Below the pieces are notes generated by a model. The model saw only the letters and a list, made by a program, of their open reading frames with translations. It did no database searches and was not told the DNA's origin. From contig NZ_CP126115.1 of the NCBI RefSeq assembly GCF_030123505.1, positions 1,750,001-1,814,000 of the forward strand: a stretch of 64,000 bases of DNA, read 5' to 3'. The translations under genes were made by a program, and so were the position numbers. This stretch comes from Neobacillus sp. YX16. Lineage in GTDB: Bacteria; Bacillota; Bacilli; Bacillales; Cytobacillaceae. Positions 7,240-16,319 of this stretch are shown here, one piece after another; positions within the stretch are counted from its first letter, which is position 1, and each line of letters starts with the position of its first letter.

Positions 7240-8454
7240 ATGGATGCATTGGATATCCTAACGGATCTTGAAAATGTCATTCCTTATTTTCAACCAATTT
7301 TTAGTGCCGATGAGCAGCGTGTAATTGCTTATGAGGTTTTAGGTAGATATCAATCAGATGGCAGCATTATCAGCTTGGGCAGCTTTTTCCATGATGATAG
7401 TATTCCAGACGAATACAAATTCGAAGTTGACCAATTGTTAGTTCAAAAATCGTTAGAACGTGCATTTGATCTTGAAGATGATGTTAGTATCTATTTGAAT
7501 CGTGATGCCGATTTACTCATGTATCGACATGGAGAGCCATTTTTACAAGAACTGCTGGCTTTTGAAAAAAGAGGCTTGAATTTAAAGAGAATAGTCCTTG
7601 AAATTTCTGAAGGAAATTATAAGGGTGATTTTGGTCAATTAGATCATTTACTACAATATTATCGAACGTATGGGATAAAAGTTGCTATTGCAAGTATAAA
7701 TAGTGACACAAATTTCTTTGAACGAATTGGCCAATTAGGTCCTGAAATTATTAAGATAAATTTACGTGCTTTAAAATCTAATGCAACGGCTGCAAGCTTT
7801 ACGGATGTTTTATTTTCCTTATCATTATTAGCAAGGAAAATCGGAGCCACATTACTTTTTGAAAATATTGAAATGAGTTACCAGCTTCAATTTGCATGGA
7901 AAAATGGCGGGAGATATTATCAAGGATTTTATCTGCATCCCCCTGCCCCGGAATTTATTGAGCGTGAATTACTAAAACAGCGTTTAAAAGGGAAATTCCA
8001 TGACTTTATCGCATATGAAAAAAGGAAACTGGAAGCAATATATTCAGCAGCAGAATATTTTCAAAATAAAGTACAAGATATATTAATTAAGAATAAAAAG
8101 GCAAATTATGAAGAGTTGTTTACTTCGCTCATAAAAGAAATGGATCAAATTGCCTTTCGAATGTATGTATGTGATGAAGATGGTTTTCAGAAATCCTCGA
8201 ATATTTTAAAGGGTGAGAGCGGCGGCTGGTATTCCCAAAAAGAATATATTGAAAAGAATTGGAGCTGGCGTCCCTATTTTTTAGAAAATATCATTAAAAT
8301 GAGAAATGAGCGCAAGGGGATATTATCTGATTTATATAGTGATATCGAAACCGGAGAGACCATCCGAACTTTCTCCATTCCTATAAACGGAAGTGATTAC
8401 TTATTTATTGATATTACCTATCAGTATTTATTTGAGAATGACCAATTGTTATAA
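7240..8454 (+). CDS. ykuI: EAL-domain protein YkuI (probable c-di-GMP receptor)
   Basis: A 404-residue cytosolic protein: an EAL domain (about 1-245) and a C-terminal PAS-like YkuI_C domain. The signature Glu is kept (YEVLGRY), as are ILE(I)SE, the EGVE-like ENIE and QGFYLHPP. The metal-binding DDFGTGYSS loop is replaced by ASINSDTNFF, so phosphodiesterase activity looks doubtful. B. subtilis YkuI was crystallised with c-di-GMP but showed no hydrolysis, which suggests a sensor role. Ribosome site GGAGGG precedes the ATG. Confidence 0.88.
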   Translation: MDALDILTDLENVIPYFQPIFSADEQRVIAYEVLGRYQSDGSIISLGSFFHDDSIPDEYKFEVDQLLVQKSLERAFDLEDDVSIYLNRDADLLMYRHGEPFLQELLAFEKRGLNLKRIVLEISEGNYKGDFGQLDHLLQYYRTYGIKVAIASINSDTNFFERIGQLGPEIIKINLRALKSNATAASFTDVLFSLSLLARKIGATLLFENIEMSYQLQFAWKNGGRYYQGFYLHPPAPEFIERELLKQRLKGKFHDFIAYEKRKLEAIYSAAEYFQNKVQDILIKNKKANYEELFTSLIKEMDQIAFRMYVCDEDGFQKSSNILKGESGGWYSQKEYIEKNWSWRPYFLENIIKMRNERKGILSDLYSDIETGETIRTFSIPINGSDYLFIDITYQYLFENDQLL

Positions 8455-8522
8455 CTTATCTAGTATAGAATGGTTCATACGGTGGAATTTTAATAGAAAC
8501 ATTATTAAAGGAGAAATCGCTC

Positions 8523-8765
8523 ATGAATCTGTTTGTTAATGCCCTATCCATAGTTATTGTTGGAATTCTTGCGGTTTCGCTTATCTATACATTGTCAGTG
8601 GCCAGACAGAAAAAAGCAGTTGAAGGAGATTTGGATACAAAAATAGCTGAGCCAGTACAAAGACATATTTATATGAGCAATCCGATTTTTTGGGCATATG
8701 GTATATTTTTTACCTTAGTTCTGTTTATCATCCTTTTTGTTGCAATCACTTTTAGGGCCTCATAG
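8523..8765 (+). CDS. small two-helix membrane protein (80 aa)
   Basis: Hydrophobic segments at about 4-26 and 54-77 flank a charged loop (ARQKKAVEGDLDTKIAEPVQ). AAAGGAG precedes the ATG. It follows ykuI by 68 bp in the same direction with a terminator overlapping its own stop, so the two may form a unit. No family recognised. Confidence 0.7.
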   Translation: MNLFVNALSIVIVGILAVSLIYTLSVARQKKAVEGDLDTKIAEPVQRHIYMSNPIFWAYGIFFTLVLFIILFVAITFRAS

Positions 8766-8779
8766 AGGCCTATTTTTTA
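8756..8779 (+). terminator. terminator overlapping the stop codon
   Basis: Short stem GGCCTC-ATA-GAGGCC followed by TATTTTTTAT. The TAG stop of the upstream gene lies within the hairpin. Confidence 0.75.
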
Positions 8780-8942
8780 TCAAGATTTTTCGGGGACTCT
8801 CCTTAGATATGCAAATAATTGTAGGTTAATGTCTAATACTGATATTTTTTTTTACGATTTATTTTTGCGATTATTAGGAATATTTTTATTAAAATGAAAA
8901 ATAAAATAACCTAAGATTTTTACCGTGAGGAGGAAAGGGAAA

Positions 8943-9446
8943 ATGAAGAAAACTTTACTATTACTTCTTGTCATCTTATTATTAATACCTTTGTCTCCTA
9001 CGGCAAAAGCAAATCTAAGTACTAAAAAAGAGATATTTAGCATGATCCAGGGAGCCTTTCAAGTTCAGGTCTCTCTGAGTGAACGGACTAGAACAAAAGA
9101 AGAAATCAATGATTTATTAAATCCCTACTTTTCAAAAGCTTATCAAAAGTTGTTTTGGAAAGAGAACGTTTTTGAAGAAAAAGGGAAATTTATTACATAT
9201 GGTTCGGATTTTGCACTTTTTTATATTCCCTTTTTTCACTATTCGGATAAGTCAAAAGTAATCTTTTCACCCGAAAGCATTTATGTTTTTGAATTTTTCC
9301 CTGCCACGACAGATGGTCCAGTTGGCTGCGAAGATCATTTAGAGGGGGTATTATTAAGAAAAGTGGATGGAGGATGGAAGGTGGACGAATATTTGTATAA
9401 TAATATCCCTGATAGCATTTTGAAGAAAGCAAATATAAGTAAATAA
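8943..9446 (+). CDS. secreted protein, DUF3993-like
   Basis: A 167-residue exported protein with a classical signal peptide (MKKTLLLLLVILLL, cleavage likely after TAKA). The mature part has IFSMIQGAFQVQVSLSERTR, YGSDFALFYIPFF and GVLLRKVDGGWKVDEYLY, which recall the DUF3993 family of Bacillus, from memory only. A longer frame starts at GTG 8925, but that lies inside the GAGGAGGAAAGG ribosome site, so ATG 8943 is chosen. Function unknown. Confidence 0.7.
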   Translation: MKKTLLLLLVILLLIPLSPTAKANLSTKKEIFSMIQGAFQVQVSLSERTRTKEEINDLLNPYFSKAYQKLFWKENVFEEKGKFITYGSDFALFYIPFFHYSDKSKVIFSPESIYVFEFFPATTDGPVGCEDHLEGVLLRKVDGGWKVDEYLYNNIPDSILKKANISK

Positions 9447-9626
9447 AAAAAAGTTTCCATTTTCTTCACTTTTACATGGACAGATGCGGTCTGTTATTTT
9501 ATTCTTTTAATATTGGCATATTCACCAGATGAAATTATGCTGGAAAAAATCCATAAGGATAGAAATATGCCAAAGGAGAAACATAACAGTAGAAAGTTTG
9601 CTTGTGTTTGAAAGGAGATGGAGCAT

Positions 9627-9863
9627 ATGTCACAGCTTCAAGGGATATTAACACGGTTAAAAAACCTTCAGGAACAGTCTAATGGAGGTGAGCCGGCACA
9701 ACGCTATTTTGAAGTAAATGGCGATAGAAAGTGTCAAGTAACATTTCATCCAAAAACAGAAACCTTTGAATTAGAAATATATAATGAAAAGGAAAAGCCA
9801 AAACGCTATCAATTTGATAATGTAGACATGATTACAATTGAAATTTTTGATTTAATTCAATAG
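9627..9863 (+). CDS. ykuJ: YkuJ family protein
   Basis: A 78-residue protein closely matching B. subtilis YkuJ: it begins MSQLQGILTRLKNLQEQS, with YFEVNGDRKC, TFELEIYNEKEKP and an FDNVDMITIEIFDLIQ end. ATG 9627 is chosen because the alternative ATG at 9618 directly abuts the AAAGGAG site. Small alpha/beta cytosolic protein; function unknown. Followed by a terminator. Confidence 0.88.
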   Translation: MSQLQGILTRLKNLQEQSNGGEPAQRYFEVNGDRKCQVTFHPKTETFELEIYNEKEKPKRYQFDNVDMITIEIFDLIQ

Positions 9864-9890
9864 GAGCCGGCAACGGTTCCTTATTTTTTC
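9863..9890 (+). terminator. Rho-independent terminator of ykuJ
   Basis: Stem GGAGCCG/CGGTTCC (one wobble pair) with a GCAA loop and tail TTATTTTTTCC. Confidence 0.75.
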
Positions 9891-9999
9891 CTTTTTAACG
9901 TCATTTCTTATTTATTACTTTTTCATAAAAAAAACCAGTTCTCCGAAAACTATGGTAGAATATACATGTGGTAAAACAAACATTGAGGAGTTTTCGGCG

Positions 10000-10452
10000 A
10001 TGATTAGTCTTCACAGTGGTGAATTTTTAGAAATAGATATACGAAAATTAATGATACCTTCTGAGCGGGTAGCTCATGTGCAAGTTGGAAATAATCTAGA
10101 GCATGCACTATTAGTCCTTACTAAAAGTGGATATACAGCAATACCCGTACTTGATCCGCATTATAAACTACATGGTCTTATTAGCACTCCTATTATAATG
10201 GATTCAATTCTTGGACTTGAAAGGATTGAGTTTGAACAATTAGAAAAAAAAAGAGTGGAAGAGGTTATGAATCATTCTGTTCCACGAGTAAAGATTACGG
10301 CATCAATTAAAACCTGTCTTAGACTCTTAGTAAACCATCCATTTCTTTGTGTTGATACGGAAGATGGTTATTTTGAAGGAATATTGCCTCGAAGTACAGT
10401 GTTAATGCAATTGAATTTGGACGTAAACAAGATGAATAAAAGTGAGAAATAA
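10000..10452 (+). CDS. darB: CBS-domain protein DarB/CbpB (c-di-AMP receptor)
   Basis: A 150-residue protein of two CBS motifs, near-identical in its hallmark VAHVQVGNNLEHALLVLTK to B. subtilis YkuL. That protein (DarB/CbpB) binds c-di-AMP and, when unliganded, stimulates Rel and pyruvate carboxylase. Pyruvate carboxylase is also encoded in this window. The longer frame from 9952 lacks a ribosome site; ATG 10000 follows TGAGGAG with normal spacing and gives the family length. A terminator follows. Confidence 0.88.
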   Translation: MISLHSGEFLEIDIRKLMIPSERVAHVQVGNNLEHALLVLTKSGYTAIPVLDPHYKLHGLISTPIIMDSILGLERIEFEQLEKKRVEEVMNHSVPRVKITASIKTCLRLLVNHPFLCVDTEDGYFEGILPRSTVLMQLNLDVNKMNKSEK

Positions 10453-10483
10453 GGCTCCCATAAGGGGGCTGTATTATTTTATT
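10453..10483 (+). terminator. terminator of darB
   Basis: Stem GGCTCCC/GGGGGCT with wobble pairs, ATAA loop and T-rich tail. Confidence 0.65.
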
Positions 10484-10503
10484 GAGAAACATGAGGTGTA
10501 ATA

Positions 10504-12015
10504 ATGGCTAATCCATTTACCAAATCTAAGAGAGGAAGGACGAATAGACCACTTGTACTAGCAGCCGTAATGCTAGCAATGTTTATGGGAGCGATTGAAG
10601 CAACGATTGTTTCAACTGCCATGCCTGCTATTGTTGCTGACTTAGGTGGCTTTACTCTCTACAGCTGGGTCTTTTCAGCGTATCTATTAATGAATGCGGT
10701 AACAGTCCTGATTTATGGGAAATTATCTGATCTTTTCGGTAGAAAACCGATTCTCTTTATTGGAATCACTATCTTTTTAATTGGCTCCATCCTCTGCGGC
10801 TTTGCAACTTCGATGGAAGCACTTATTATTTTTCGATTAATCCAAGGGTTTGGGGCAGGTGCTGTTACTCCAATTGCAACCACTATTGTTGGTGATATTT
10901 ACTCTGCCGAGGAAAGAGCAAAAGTTCAGGGGTATTTAGCAAGTGTATGGGGAATTTCTGCTGTTACGGGACCAGCAGTAGGTGGATTACTCGTTCAATA
11001 TGTAAGCTGGAATTATGTTTTTTGGATCAATATTCCTCTTGGGATTCTTTCTTTGATTGGTATAGGATTCTATCTTCACGAGAACGTTGAAAAGAAAAAA
11101 CATGAAATTGATTACATAGGTGCATTCCTATTAACTCTGTCTATTTCCTCATTAATGTTTTTGTTAGTGGAGGGCGGGGGACGATGGTCTTGGGGCTCTT
11201 GGCAAATAGTCAGCTTGATTGTCTTATTTATTGTAACGATTGGTCTGTTTGTCTATCACGAAGGCAGGGCGAGTGAACCTGTAATGCCTTTTAATATTTG
11301 GAAGGAACGACCTATTTTAATTGCGAATGTAACTTCTTTAACTACGGGTATTATGTTAATAGGAATTTCAAGTTTTCTTCCCACCTTTGTTCAAGGGGTA
11401 ATGGAACAAACACCAATTGTTGCTGGATTTACATTAACAGCTATGTCCATTGGCTGGCCAATTGCTTCGACGCTTTCTGGAAGGATGCTTATTTCATTGG
11501 GATACCGTAAAACCTCCCTTATTGGAGGTGTTGCCTTAATTATCGGGAGTATAGTATTTGTAACAATGACAGGCTCTTCTGGGCCTCTATGGGCTGCCTT
11601 AGGGTCACTTATAGTTGGTTTTGGAATGGGTTTGACCTCAACTGCTTTTATTGTCTCCATCCAAGCAACCGTAAGCTGGCAGCAAAGAGGAATCGCAACA
11701 GCAGCCAATATGTTTATGAGGAATTTAGGAAACACAATTGGGGCCGCCTTACTTGGTGGAATTCTTAATAATAGGCTGGGCAATTTTCTTAGTGATAACT
11801 CCAATCAATCTGAGGAAAAACTAACCGTGGATTCTGCAAACCTTTTATTAAAGGAAGATGAGCGCTCCAATTTATCTGAATCAGCTCGGGAACTCCTTCA
11901 GGAAGGGTTGACTCAATCATTACATTGGGTATATTATGTTGTTCTTACCTTTGCACTTGTGAGTTTAATCCTGATTTCATTTATTCCTAAACATAAAAAG
12001 GGCTCTGCTTCGTGA
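10504..12015 (+). CDS. MFS multidrug exporter, DHA2 (EmrB/QacA) family
   Basis: A 503-residue protein predicted to span the membrane 14 times. Motif A (GKLSDLFGRKP, about 72-82), a motif B-like segment (RLIQGFGAGAV) and motif C (GPAVGGLL, about 156-163) define a proton-driven drug:H+ antiporter of the DHA2 branch. A charged C-terminal loop precedes the last helix. Substrate not predictable. Divided from darB by a terminator, so it is probably its own unit. No local regulator other than CcpC, which follows in the same direction. Confidence 0.88.
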   Translation: MANPFTKSKRGRTNRPLVLAAVMLAMFMGAIEATIVSTAMPAIVADLGGFTLYSWVFSAYLLMNAVTVLIYGKLSDLFGRKPILFIGITIFLIGSILCGFATSMEALIIFRLIQGFGAGAVTPIATTIVGDIYSAEERAKVQGYLASVWGISAVTGPAVGGLLVQYVSWNYVFWINIPLGILSLIGIGFYLHENVEKKKHEIDYIGAFLLTLSISSLMFLLVEGGGRWSWGSWQIVSLIVLFIVTIGLFVYHEGRASEPVMPFNIWKERPILIANVTSLTTGIMLIGISSFLPTFVQGVMEQTPIVAGFTLTAMSIGWPIASTLSGRMLISLGYRKTSLIGGVALIIGSIVFVTMTGSSGPLWAALGSLIVGFGMGLTSTAFIVSIQATVSWQQRGIATAANMFMRNLGNTIGAALLGGILNNRLGNFLSDNSNQSEEKLTVDSANLLLKEDERSNLSESARELLQEGLTQSLHWVYYVVLTFALVSLILISFIPKHKKGSAS

Positions 12016-12036
12016 TGATGCAGAGCTATTTTTTCT
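12002..12036 (+). terminator. terminator of MFS gene
   Basis: Stem GCTCTGC/GCAGAGC that includes the stop codon in its loop, then TATTTTTTCT. Confidence 0.8.
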
Positions 12037-12126
12037 GAAAAAAAGAAAGCTAATTAATGAAATGTTTTAATATTCTATATATAATAAGAAATGCGGATGT
12101 TTAATAATGCATAAAGGTGGATGGTT

Positions 12127-13008
12127 TTGTCCTCAATATCTGAATTTCACTTATTATCTGTATTAGCCCAAGAAATGAATATGCGAAAAGCTTCGGAGAG
12201 GCTATTCGTATCTCAGCCGGCGCTTTCTCAGCGTCTGCAAACGATAGAGAAAGAGTGGGGAACAAGAATTTTTATCCGCTCTCAAAAAGGACTGTCACTT
12301 ACCCCAGCCGGAGAACAAGTCATTCAGTTTGTAAATGAGGTGCTGGTTAAAGAAGAAAAGGTCCGGGAAAGTATCCATTCTCTTCAATCGGGGGTATCAG
12401 GAACCTTAAAGATTGCAGTTGCTTCGATTGTAGGTCAAAATTGGCTGCCACCCGTTTTAAAAAAGTATAGTGATACCTATCCGCAAGCAAAAATCTCACT
12501 CATAACGGGGTGGAGCAGTGAAATATTGAAAAGTCTTTATGATGATCAAGTACATATTGGAATCATTCGAGGTTTGCCAGATTGGAAAGGGGTTAAAATC
12601 AAACTTTTTAGCGACCCGCTTTTCTTGGTGGATAGAGACATTACCAGACCTGAACAGCTGTTAGAAACGGATAGGCCCTTCATCCAATTTAAAAGTGATT
12701 CTAATTATTATCAAGAAATTCAGGATTGGTGGATGCGTCAATTCAAAACTTCACCTAAAAGAACGATCATTGTTGATCAAATAGAGACATGTAAGCAATT
12801 AACCTTCAATGGATTAGGATATTCTATCTTACCAGGTATTACGTTGAATAACACCGAAAAGGAAATTTACAAAATTCCGTTACTTGATGAAAATGGTGAT
12901 TCCCTTAAACGTGATACATGGTTATTAGCATATGAGTCTTCCTTTCAGCTTAAACAGGTGCAGGCATTTGTGGATCTGATTAAAGAACATAGCAGTCATA
13001 GCAGTTAA
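12127..13008 (+). CDS. ccpC: LysR-type regulator CcpC
   Basis: A 293-residue LysR-type regulator: winged helix at the N-terminus (MRKASERLFVSQPALSQRLQ is the recognition region), followed by a substrate-binding domain. Strings such as LITGWSSEILKSLYDDQVHI and RPFIQFKSDSNYYQEIQDWW match B. subtilis CcpC, the citrate-responsive repressor of citZ and citB. ATG 12121 directly abuts the AAGGTGG site; TTG 12127, 6 bases downstream, is the likelier start, but this is a judgement. In B. subtilis the ykuNOP flavodoxin operon follows; here dapH follows directly. Confidence 0.85.
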   Translation: MSSISEFHLLSVLAQEMNMRKASERLFVSQPALSQRLQTIEKEWGTRIFIRSQKGLSLTPAGEQVIQFVNEVLVKEEKVRESIHSLQSGVSGTLKIAVASIVGQNWLPPVLKKYSDTYPQAKISLITGWSSEILKSLYDDQVHIGIIRGLPDWKGVKIKLFSDPLFLVDRDITRPEQLLETDRPFIQFKSDSNYYQEIQDWWMRQFKTSPKRTIIVDQIETCKQLTFNGLGYSILPGITLNNTEKEIYKIPLLDENGDSLKRDTWLLAYESSFQLKQVQAFVDLIKEHSSHSS

Positions 13009-13086
13009 TGCTTGTTATTCATTTTTCTTGTTTTCAACACTTTTGTTTGATAAAGTAAATTTTAATTCTAGTTGGAGGTAATACTT

Positions 13087-13797
13087 ATGAAAATGATGGA
13101 TGCAAATGAAATTATTTCTTTTATTCAAAACAGTAAAAAATCAACACCTGTAAAGGTTTATGTAAAAGGTGACTTAGAAGGTATCGATTTTGGAAGCAAT
13201 TCTAAAACTTTTATTAATGGAAATACCGGTGTGGTTTTTGGTGAATGGTCAGATATTAACCCTGCGTTAGAATCAAACCAAGGAAAAATTGAAGATTACG
13301 TAGTTGAAAATGATCGCCGCAATTCAGCGATTCCATTACTAAATACTAAAAATATTAATGCTCGAATCGAACCGGGAGTTACGATTCGTGACCAGGTAGA
13401 AATTGGGGATAATGCGGTTATCATGATGGGTGCAGTTATTAATATTGGCGCTGTTATTGGTGAAAAAACAATGATCGACATGGGTGTTGTTCTTGGTGGC
13501 AGAGCTACCGTTGGGAAGAACTGTCATATTGGTGCTGGGACCGTTTTAGCTGGTGTTATCGAGCCGCCATCCGCACAACCTGTTATAATCGAAGATGATG
13601 TTTTAATTGGTGCAAATGCAGTGGTATTAGAAGGTGTTAGAGTTGGACAAGGCTCGGTAGTTGCTGCTGGTGCAGTAGTTACGAAGGATGTTCCTCCTTA
13701 TACAGTTGTAGCTGGGACCCCTGCAAGGAAAATTAAGGATATCGATGAGAAGACAAAATCAAAAACCGAAATTATGCAAGAACTTCGCCAACTATAG
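13087..13797 (+). CDS. dapH: tetrahydrodipicolinate N-acetyltransferase
   Basis: A 236-residue left-handed beta-helix acyltransferase with hexapeptide repeats from about residue 85 on (for example [20 protein letters not shown]). It converts 2,3,4,5-tetrahydrodipicolinate to the N-acetyl form using acetyl-CoA in the lysine/diaminopimelate pathway. ATG 13087 is chosen over a TTG at 13072 that lies in the GGAGGT ribosome site; the resulting length equals the B. subtilis enzyme. dapL follows in the same direction after a small hairpin. Confidence 0.92.
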   Translation: MKMMDANEIISFIQNSKKSTPVKVYVKGDLEGIDFGSNSKTFINGNTGVVFGEWSDINPALESNQGKIEDYVVENDRRNSAIPLLNTKNINARIEPGVTIRDQVEIGDNAVIMMGAVINIGAVIGEKTMIDMGVVLGGRATVGKNCHIGAGTVLAGVIEPPSAQPVIIEDDVLIGANAVVLEGVRVGQGSVVAAGAVVTKDVPPYTVVAGTPARKIKDIDEKTKSKTEIMQELRQL

Positions 13798-13812
13798 AAT
13801 TATGACAAAGGA

Positions 13813-13840
13813 GCGTGGATAATTTCCACGCTTTCTTTCT
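13813..13840 (+). terminator. weak hairpin between dapH and dapL
   Basis: Stem GCGTGGA/TCCACGC followed by TTTCTTTCT. The tail is interrupted, so it may only attenuate or protect the dapH transcript end. Confidence 0.5.
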
Positions 13841-13859
13841 AGTATAGGAGTGGACAAGA

Positions 13860-14978
13860 ATGAACCCTTTTGTTAAGATTCGACGAGAACTTCATCTCAT
13901 ACCAGAATTAGGATACCAAGAATATAAAACACAAGCATATTTGTTATCATATTTAGAAACCTTATCACAGGAGCGAGTATCCATAAAAAAATGGAAAACA
14001 GGACTTTTTGTTAAGGTTAAGGGTTTTCATCCTAGAAAAGTAATCGGCTATCGTGCCGATATTGATGGTCTGCCGATTGTTGAAGAAACAGGATTAGAAT
14101 TCTCTTCAACACATCAGGAACAAATGCATGCCTGTGGTCACGACTTTCATATGAGTATCGCTCTTGGTGTTTTAACACACTTTGTACAAAATCCAATTGA
14201 GGATGACCTTCTATTTATTTTTCAACCTGCTGAAGAGGGGCCAGGCGGTGCAGAACCAATGCTAAAATCCGACATCATGCAGGAATGGAAGCCGGATATT
14301 ATTTTTGCCCTCCATATCGCACCCGAATATCCTGTCGGATCTATTGCCTTAAAAGAGGGATTATTATTTGCAAATACATCTGAGTTGTTTATTGACCTCA
14401 AAGGCAAGGGTGGACACGCAGCCTATCCACATCTAACAAATGATATGGTGATTGCGGCCTGTTCACTTGTAGGTCAGCTGCAAACAATCATATCACGTAA
14501 TGTAAATCCATTAGATAGTGCAGTGATTACCATTGGCAAAATTACTAGCGGTACTGTGCAGAATATTATTGCTGAAAAGGCAAGACTTGAGGGGACCATA
14601 AGAACACTATCTGATGATTCAATGGATAAGGTCAAACAACGAATCAATGCTGTCGTGAAAGGGATAGAAACCAGCTTTGATTGTGAAGCCCTTATTGATT
14701 ACGGGTCCATGTACCACCAGGTATACAATAATGAGAATATTACAAGAGATTTCATTCAATTTATGAAGGAACAGACCAATATTGATGTTATTGAATGCAG
14801 TGAAGCCATGACCGGTGAAGATTTCGGTTACATGTTAAAGGAAATACCCGGTTTAATGTTTTGGCTGGGAGTGGATTCCCCGTATGGTCTCCACCATGCT
14901 AAATTAAATCCAAACGAAGAAGCAATAGAAGTCGCTATAAATATTCTCACCAGTTATCTAACATTTAAAGGAAATTGA
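13860..14978 (+). CDS. dapL: N-acetyldiaminopimelate deacetylase
   Basis: A 372-residue M20-family amidohydrolase. Metal-binding residues are visible in MHACGHDFH (about 89-97) and [10 protein letters not shown], with the later His in a GLHHAKLN motif; the middle lid domain contains [10 protein letters not shown]. It removes acetate from N-acetyl-LL-diaminopimelate, the last acetyl-branch step. Forms a likely operon with dapH. Ribosome site ATAGGAGTGG precedes the ATG. Confidence 0.92.
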   Translation: MNPFVKIRRELHLIPELGYQEYKTQAYLLSYLETLSQERVSIKKWKTGLFVKVKGFHPRKVIGYRADIDGLPIVEETGLEFSSTHQEQMHACGHDFHMSIALGVLTHFVQNPIEDDLLFIFQPAEEGPGGAEPMLKSDIMQEWKPDIIFALHIAPEYPVGSIALKEGLLFANTSELFIDLKGKGGHAAYPHLTNDMVIAACSLVGQLQTIISRNVNPLDSAVITIGKITSGTVQNIIAEKARLEGTIRTLSDDSMDKVKQRINAVVKGIETSFDCEALIDYGSMYHQVYNNENITRDFIQFMKEQTNIDVIECSEAMTGEDFGYMLKEIPGLMFWLGVDSPYGLHHAKLNPNEEAIEVAINILTSYLTFKGN

Positions 14979-15131
14979 TGATAATTTCCGCAAGATAGGC
15001 GTATTATTTTATTCTTTTGTCTGTAAATGTTAAACTGAAAATTAGAAAAGATTGTTACATATCGTCGTTTATTCTTTATGTAAAAAGGGTAAACCAATGA
15101 AGGAACTAATTAATCATTTGGAGGGATTAAC

Positions 15132-15680
15132 ATGCCAGAACGTATGGTAGCAAAGCAAGCACCTAGATTTGAAATGGATGCAGTCTTGCCGAACAAAGAA
15201 TTTGGAAAAGTAAGCCTTGAAGAGAACATCAAAAACGACAAATGGACTGTTTTATTCTTCTATCCAATGGACTTTACTTTTGTTTGTCCAACAGAAATTA
15301 CAGCAGTTTCAGATCGTTATGAAGAATTTGATGATCTTGATGCAGTTGTAATTGGTGCTTCTACTGATACTATTCATACACACCTTGCTTGGATTAATAC
15401 AGACCGCAAAAACAACGGTCTTGGTGAACTAAACTATCCGTTAGCAGCAGATACCAACCATGTGGTTGCTCGCGACTACGGTGTCTTAATTGAAGAAGAA
15501 GGTATTGCGCTTCGCGGCTTATTCATCATCAGCCCAGAAGGTGAATTAATGTATTCTGTAGTTAACCACAACAATATTGGCCGCGATGTAGATGAGACAT
15601 TACGCGTACTTCAAGCACTACAAACTGGCGGGCTTTGCCCAGCTAACTGGAAGCCAGGGCAAGCAACTCTTAATGCTTAA
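15132..15680 (+). CDS. ykuU: 2-Cys peroxiredoxin YkuU
   Basis: A 182-residue AhpC/TSA-type typical 2-Cys peroxiredoxin. The peroxidatic Cys52 sits in DFTFVCPTE and the resolving Cys169 in GGLCPANWK. It reduces peroxides in the cytosol with a thioredoxin-like donor. The thioredoxin-like ykuV directly follows, a natural partner, although a terminator separates them. AT-rich 150-bp leader without an obvious PerR box. Confidence 0.92.
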   Translation: MPERMVAKQAPRFEMDAVLPNKEFGKVSLEENIKNDKWTVLFFYPMDFTFVCPTEITAVSDRYEEFDDLDAVVIGASTDTIHTHLAWINTDRKNNGLGELNYPLAADTNHVVARDYGVLIEEEGIALRGLFIISPEGELMYSVVNHNNIGRDVDETLRVLQALQTGGLCPANWKPGQATLNA

Positions 15681-15706
15681 TTAATACTGAAAAATATAAA
15701 GATGAA

Positions 15707-15736
15707 GGCCTAACAATTTGAGTTAGGTCTTTTTTA
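15707..15736 (+). terminator. terminator of ykuU
   Basis: Stem GCCTAAC/GTTAGGT, loop AATTTGA, tail CTTTTTT. Confidence 0.75.
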
Positions 15737-15751
15737 AAAAGGAGATACGTC

Positions 15752-16207
15752 ATGAAATTACGTGAGCCAATGCCAGAATTATCTGGAGCAGTGGAATGGT
15801 TAAATGGGGAAGTTACAAAAGAGGATTTAGTTGGAGAGAAACCAACTCTGATCCATTTCTGGTCCGTCAGCTGTTACTTATGTAAAGAAGCTATGCCGCA
15901 GGTTAATCAATTCCGGGATCAATATAAAGATAAATTAAATGTTGTGGCTGTTCATATGCCAAGGTCTGAAGAGGACTTAAATATGGAGCAAATTAAAAAA
16001 GTAGCCGCAGAACATGGAATTAATCAGCCTATTTTTGTTGATAGTGAACATAAACTTGCTGAGGCATTTGAAAATCAATATGTTCCTGCTTATTATGTAT
16101 TTGACCGTGAGGGGAAACTTCGCCATTTCCAAGCAGGCGGCAGCGGCATGAAAATGCTCGAAAAGAGAGTTAACCGTGTATTAGACGAATTAGAGAAAAC
16201 AGAATAA
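15752..16207 (+). CDS. ykuV: thioredoxin-like thiol-disulfide oxidoreductase YkuV
   Basis: A 151-residue TlpA/ResA-like thioredoxin fold without signal peptide, so cytosolic. The active site is C41-Y-L-C44 in FWSVSCYLCKEAMPQ, and the cis-Pro loop is YVPAYYVFD. B. subtilis YkuV has been studied structurally as a thiol-disulfide oxidoreductase. Likely works with the adjacent peroxiredoxin (inference from neighbourhood). Confidence 0.88.
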   Translation: MKLREPMPELSGAVEWLNGEVTKEDLVGEKPTLIHFWSVSCYLCKEAMPQVNQFRDQYKDKLNVVAVHMPRSEEDLNMEQIKKVAAEHGINQPIFVDSEHKLAEAFENQYVPAYYVFDREGKLRHFQAGGSGMKMLEKRVNRVLDELEKTE

Positions 16208-16220
16208 GTGTGATACAGGT

Positions 16221-16256
16221 GACTGTTCGTTTTTCAACGAGCGGTCTTTTTTATTT
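16221..16256 (+). terminator. terminator of ykuV
   Basis: Stem GACTGTTCG/CGAGCGGTC with wobble pairs and a TTTTTTATTTTT tail. Confidence 0.7.
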
Positions 16257-16319
16257 TTATGTAACTATATGAACTTTCTATCGTCGATATTAATAAATAG
16301 ACAAAAGGGGGTAAGTTAC

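Noticed and set aside
14978..15132. Possible PerR box before the peroxiredoxin ykuU
   Set aside because: No match to the TTATAAT-N-ATTATAA pattern seen.
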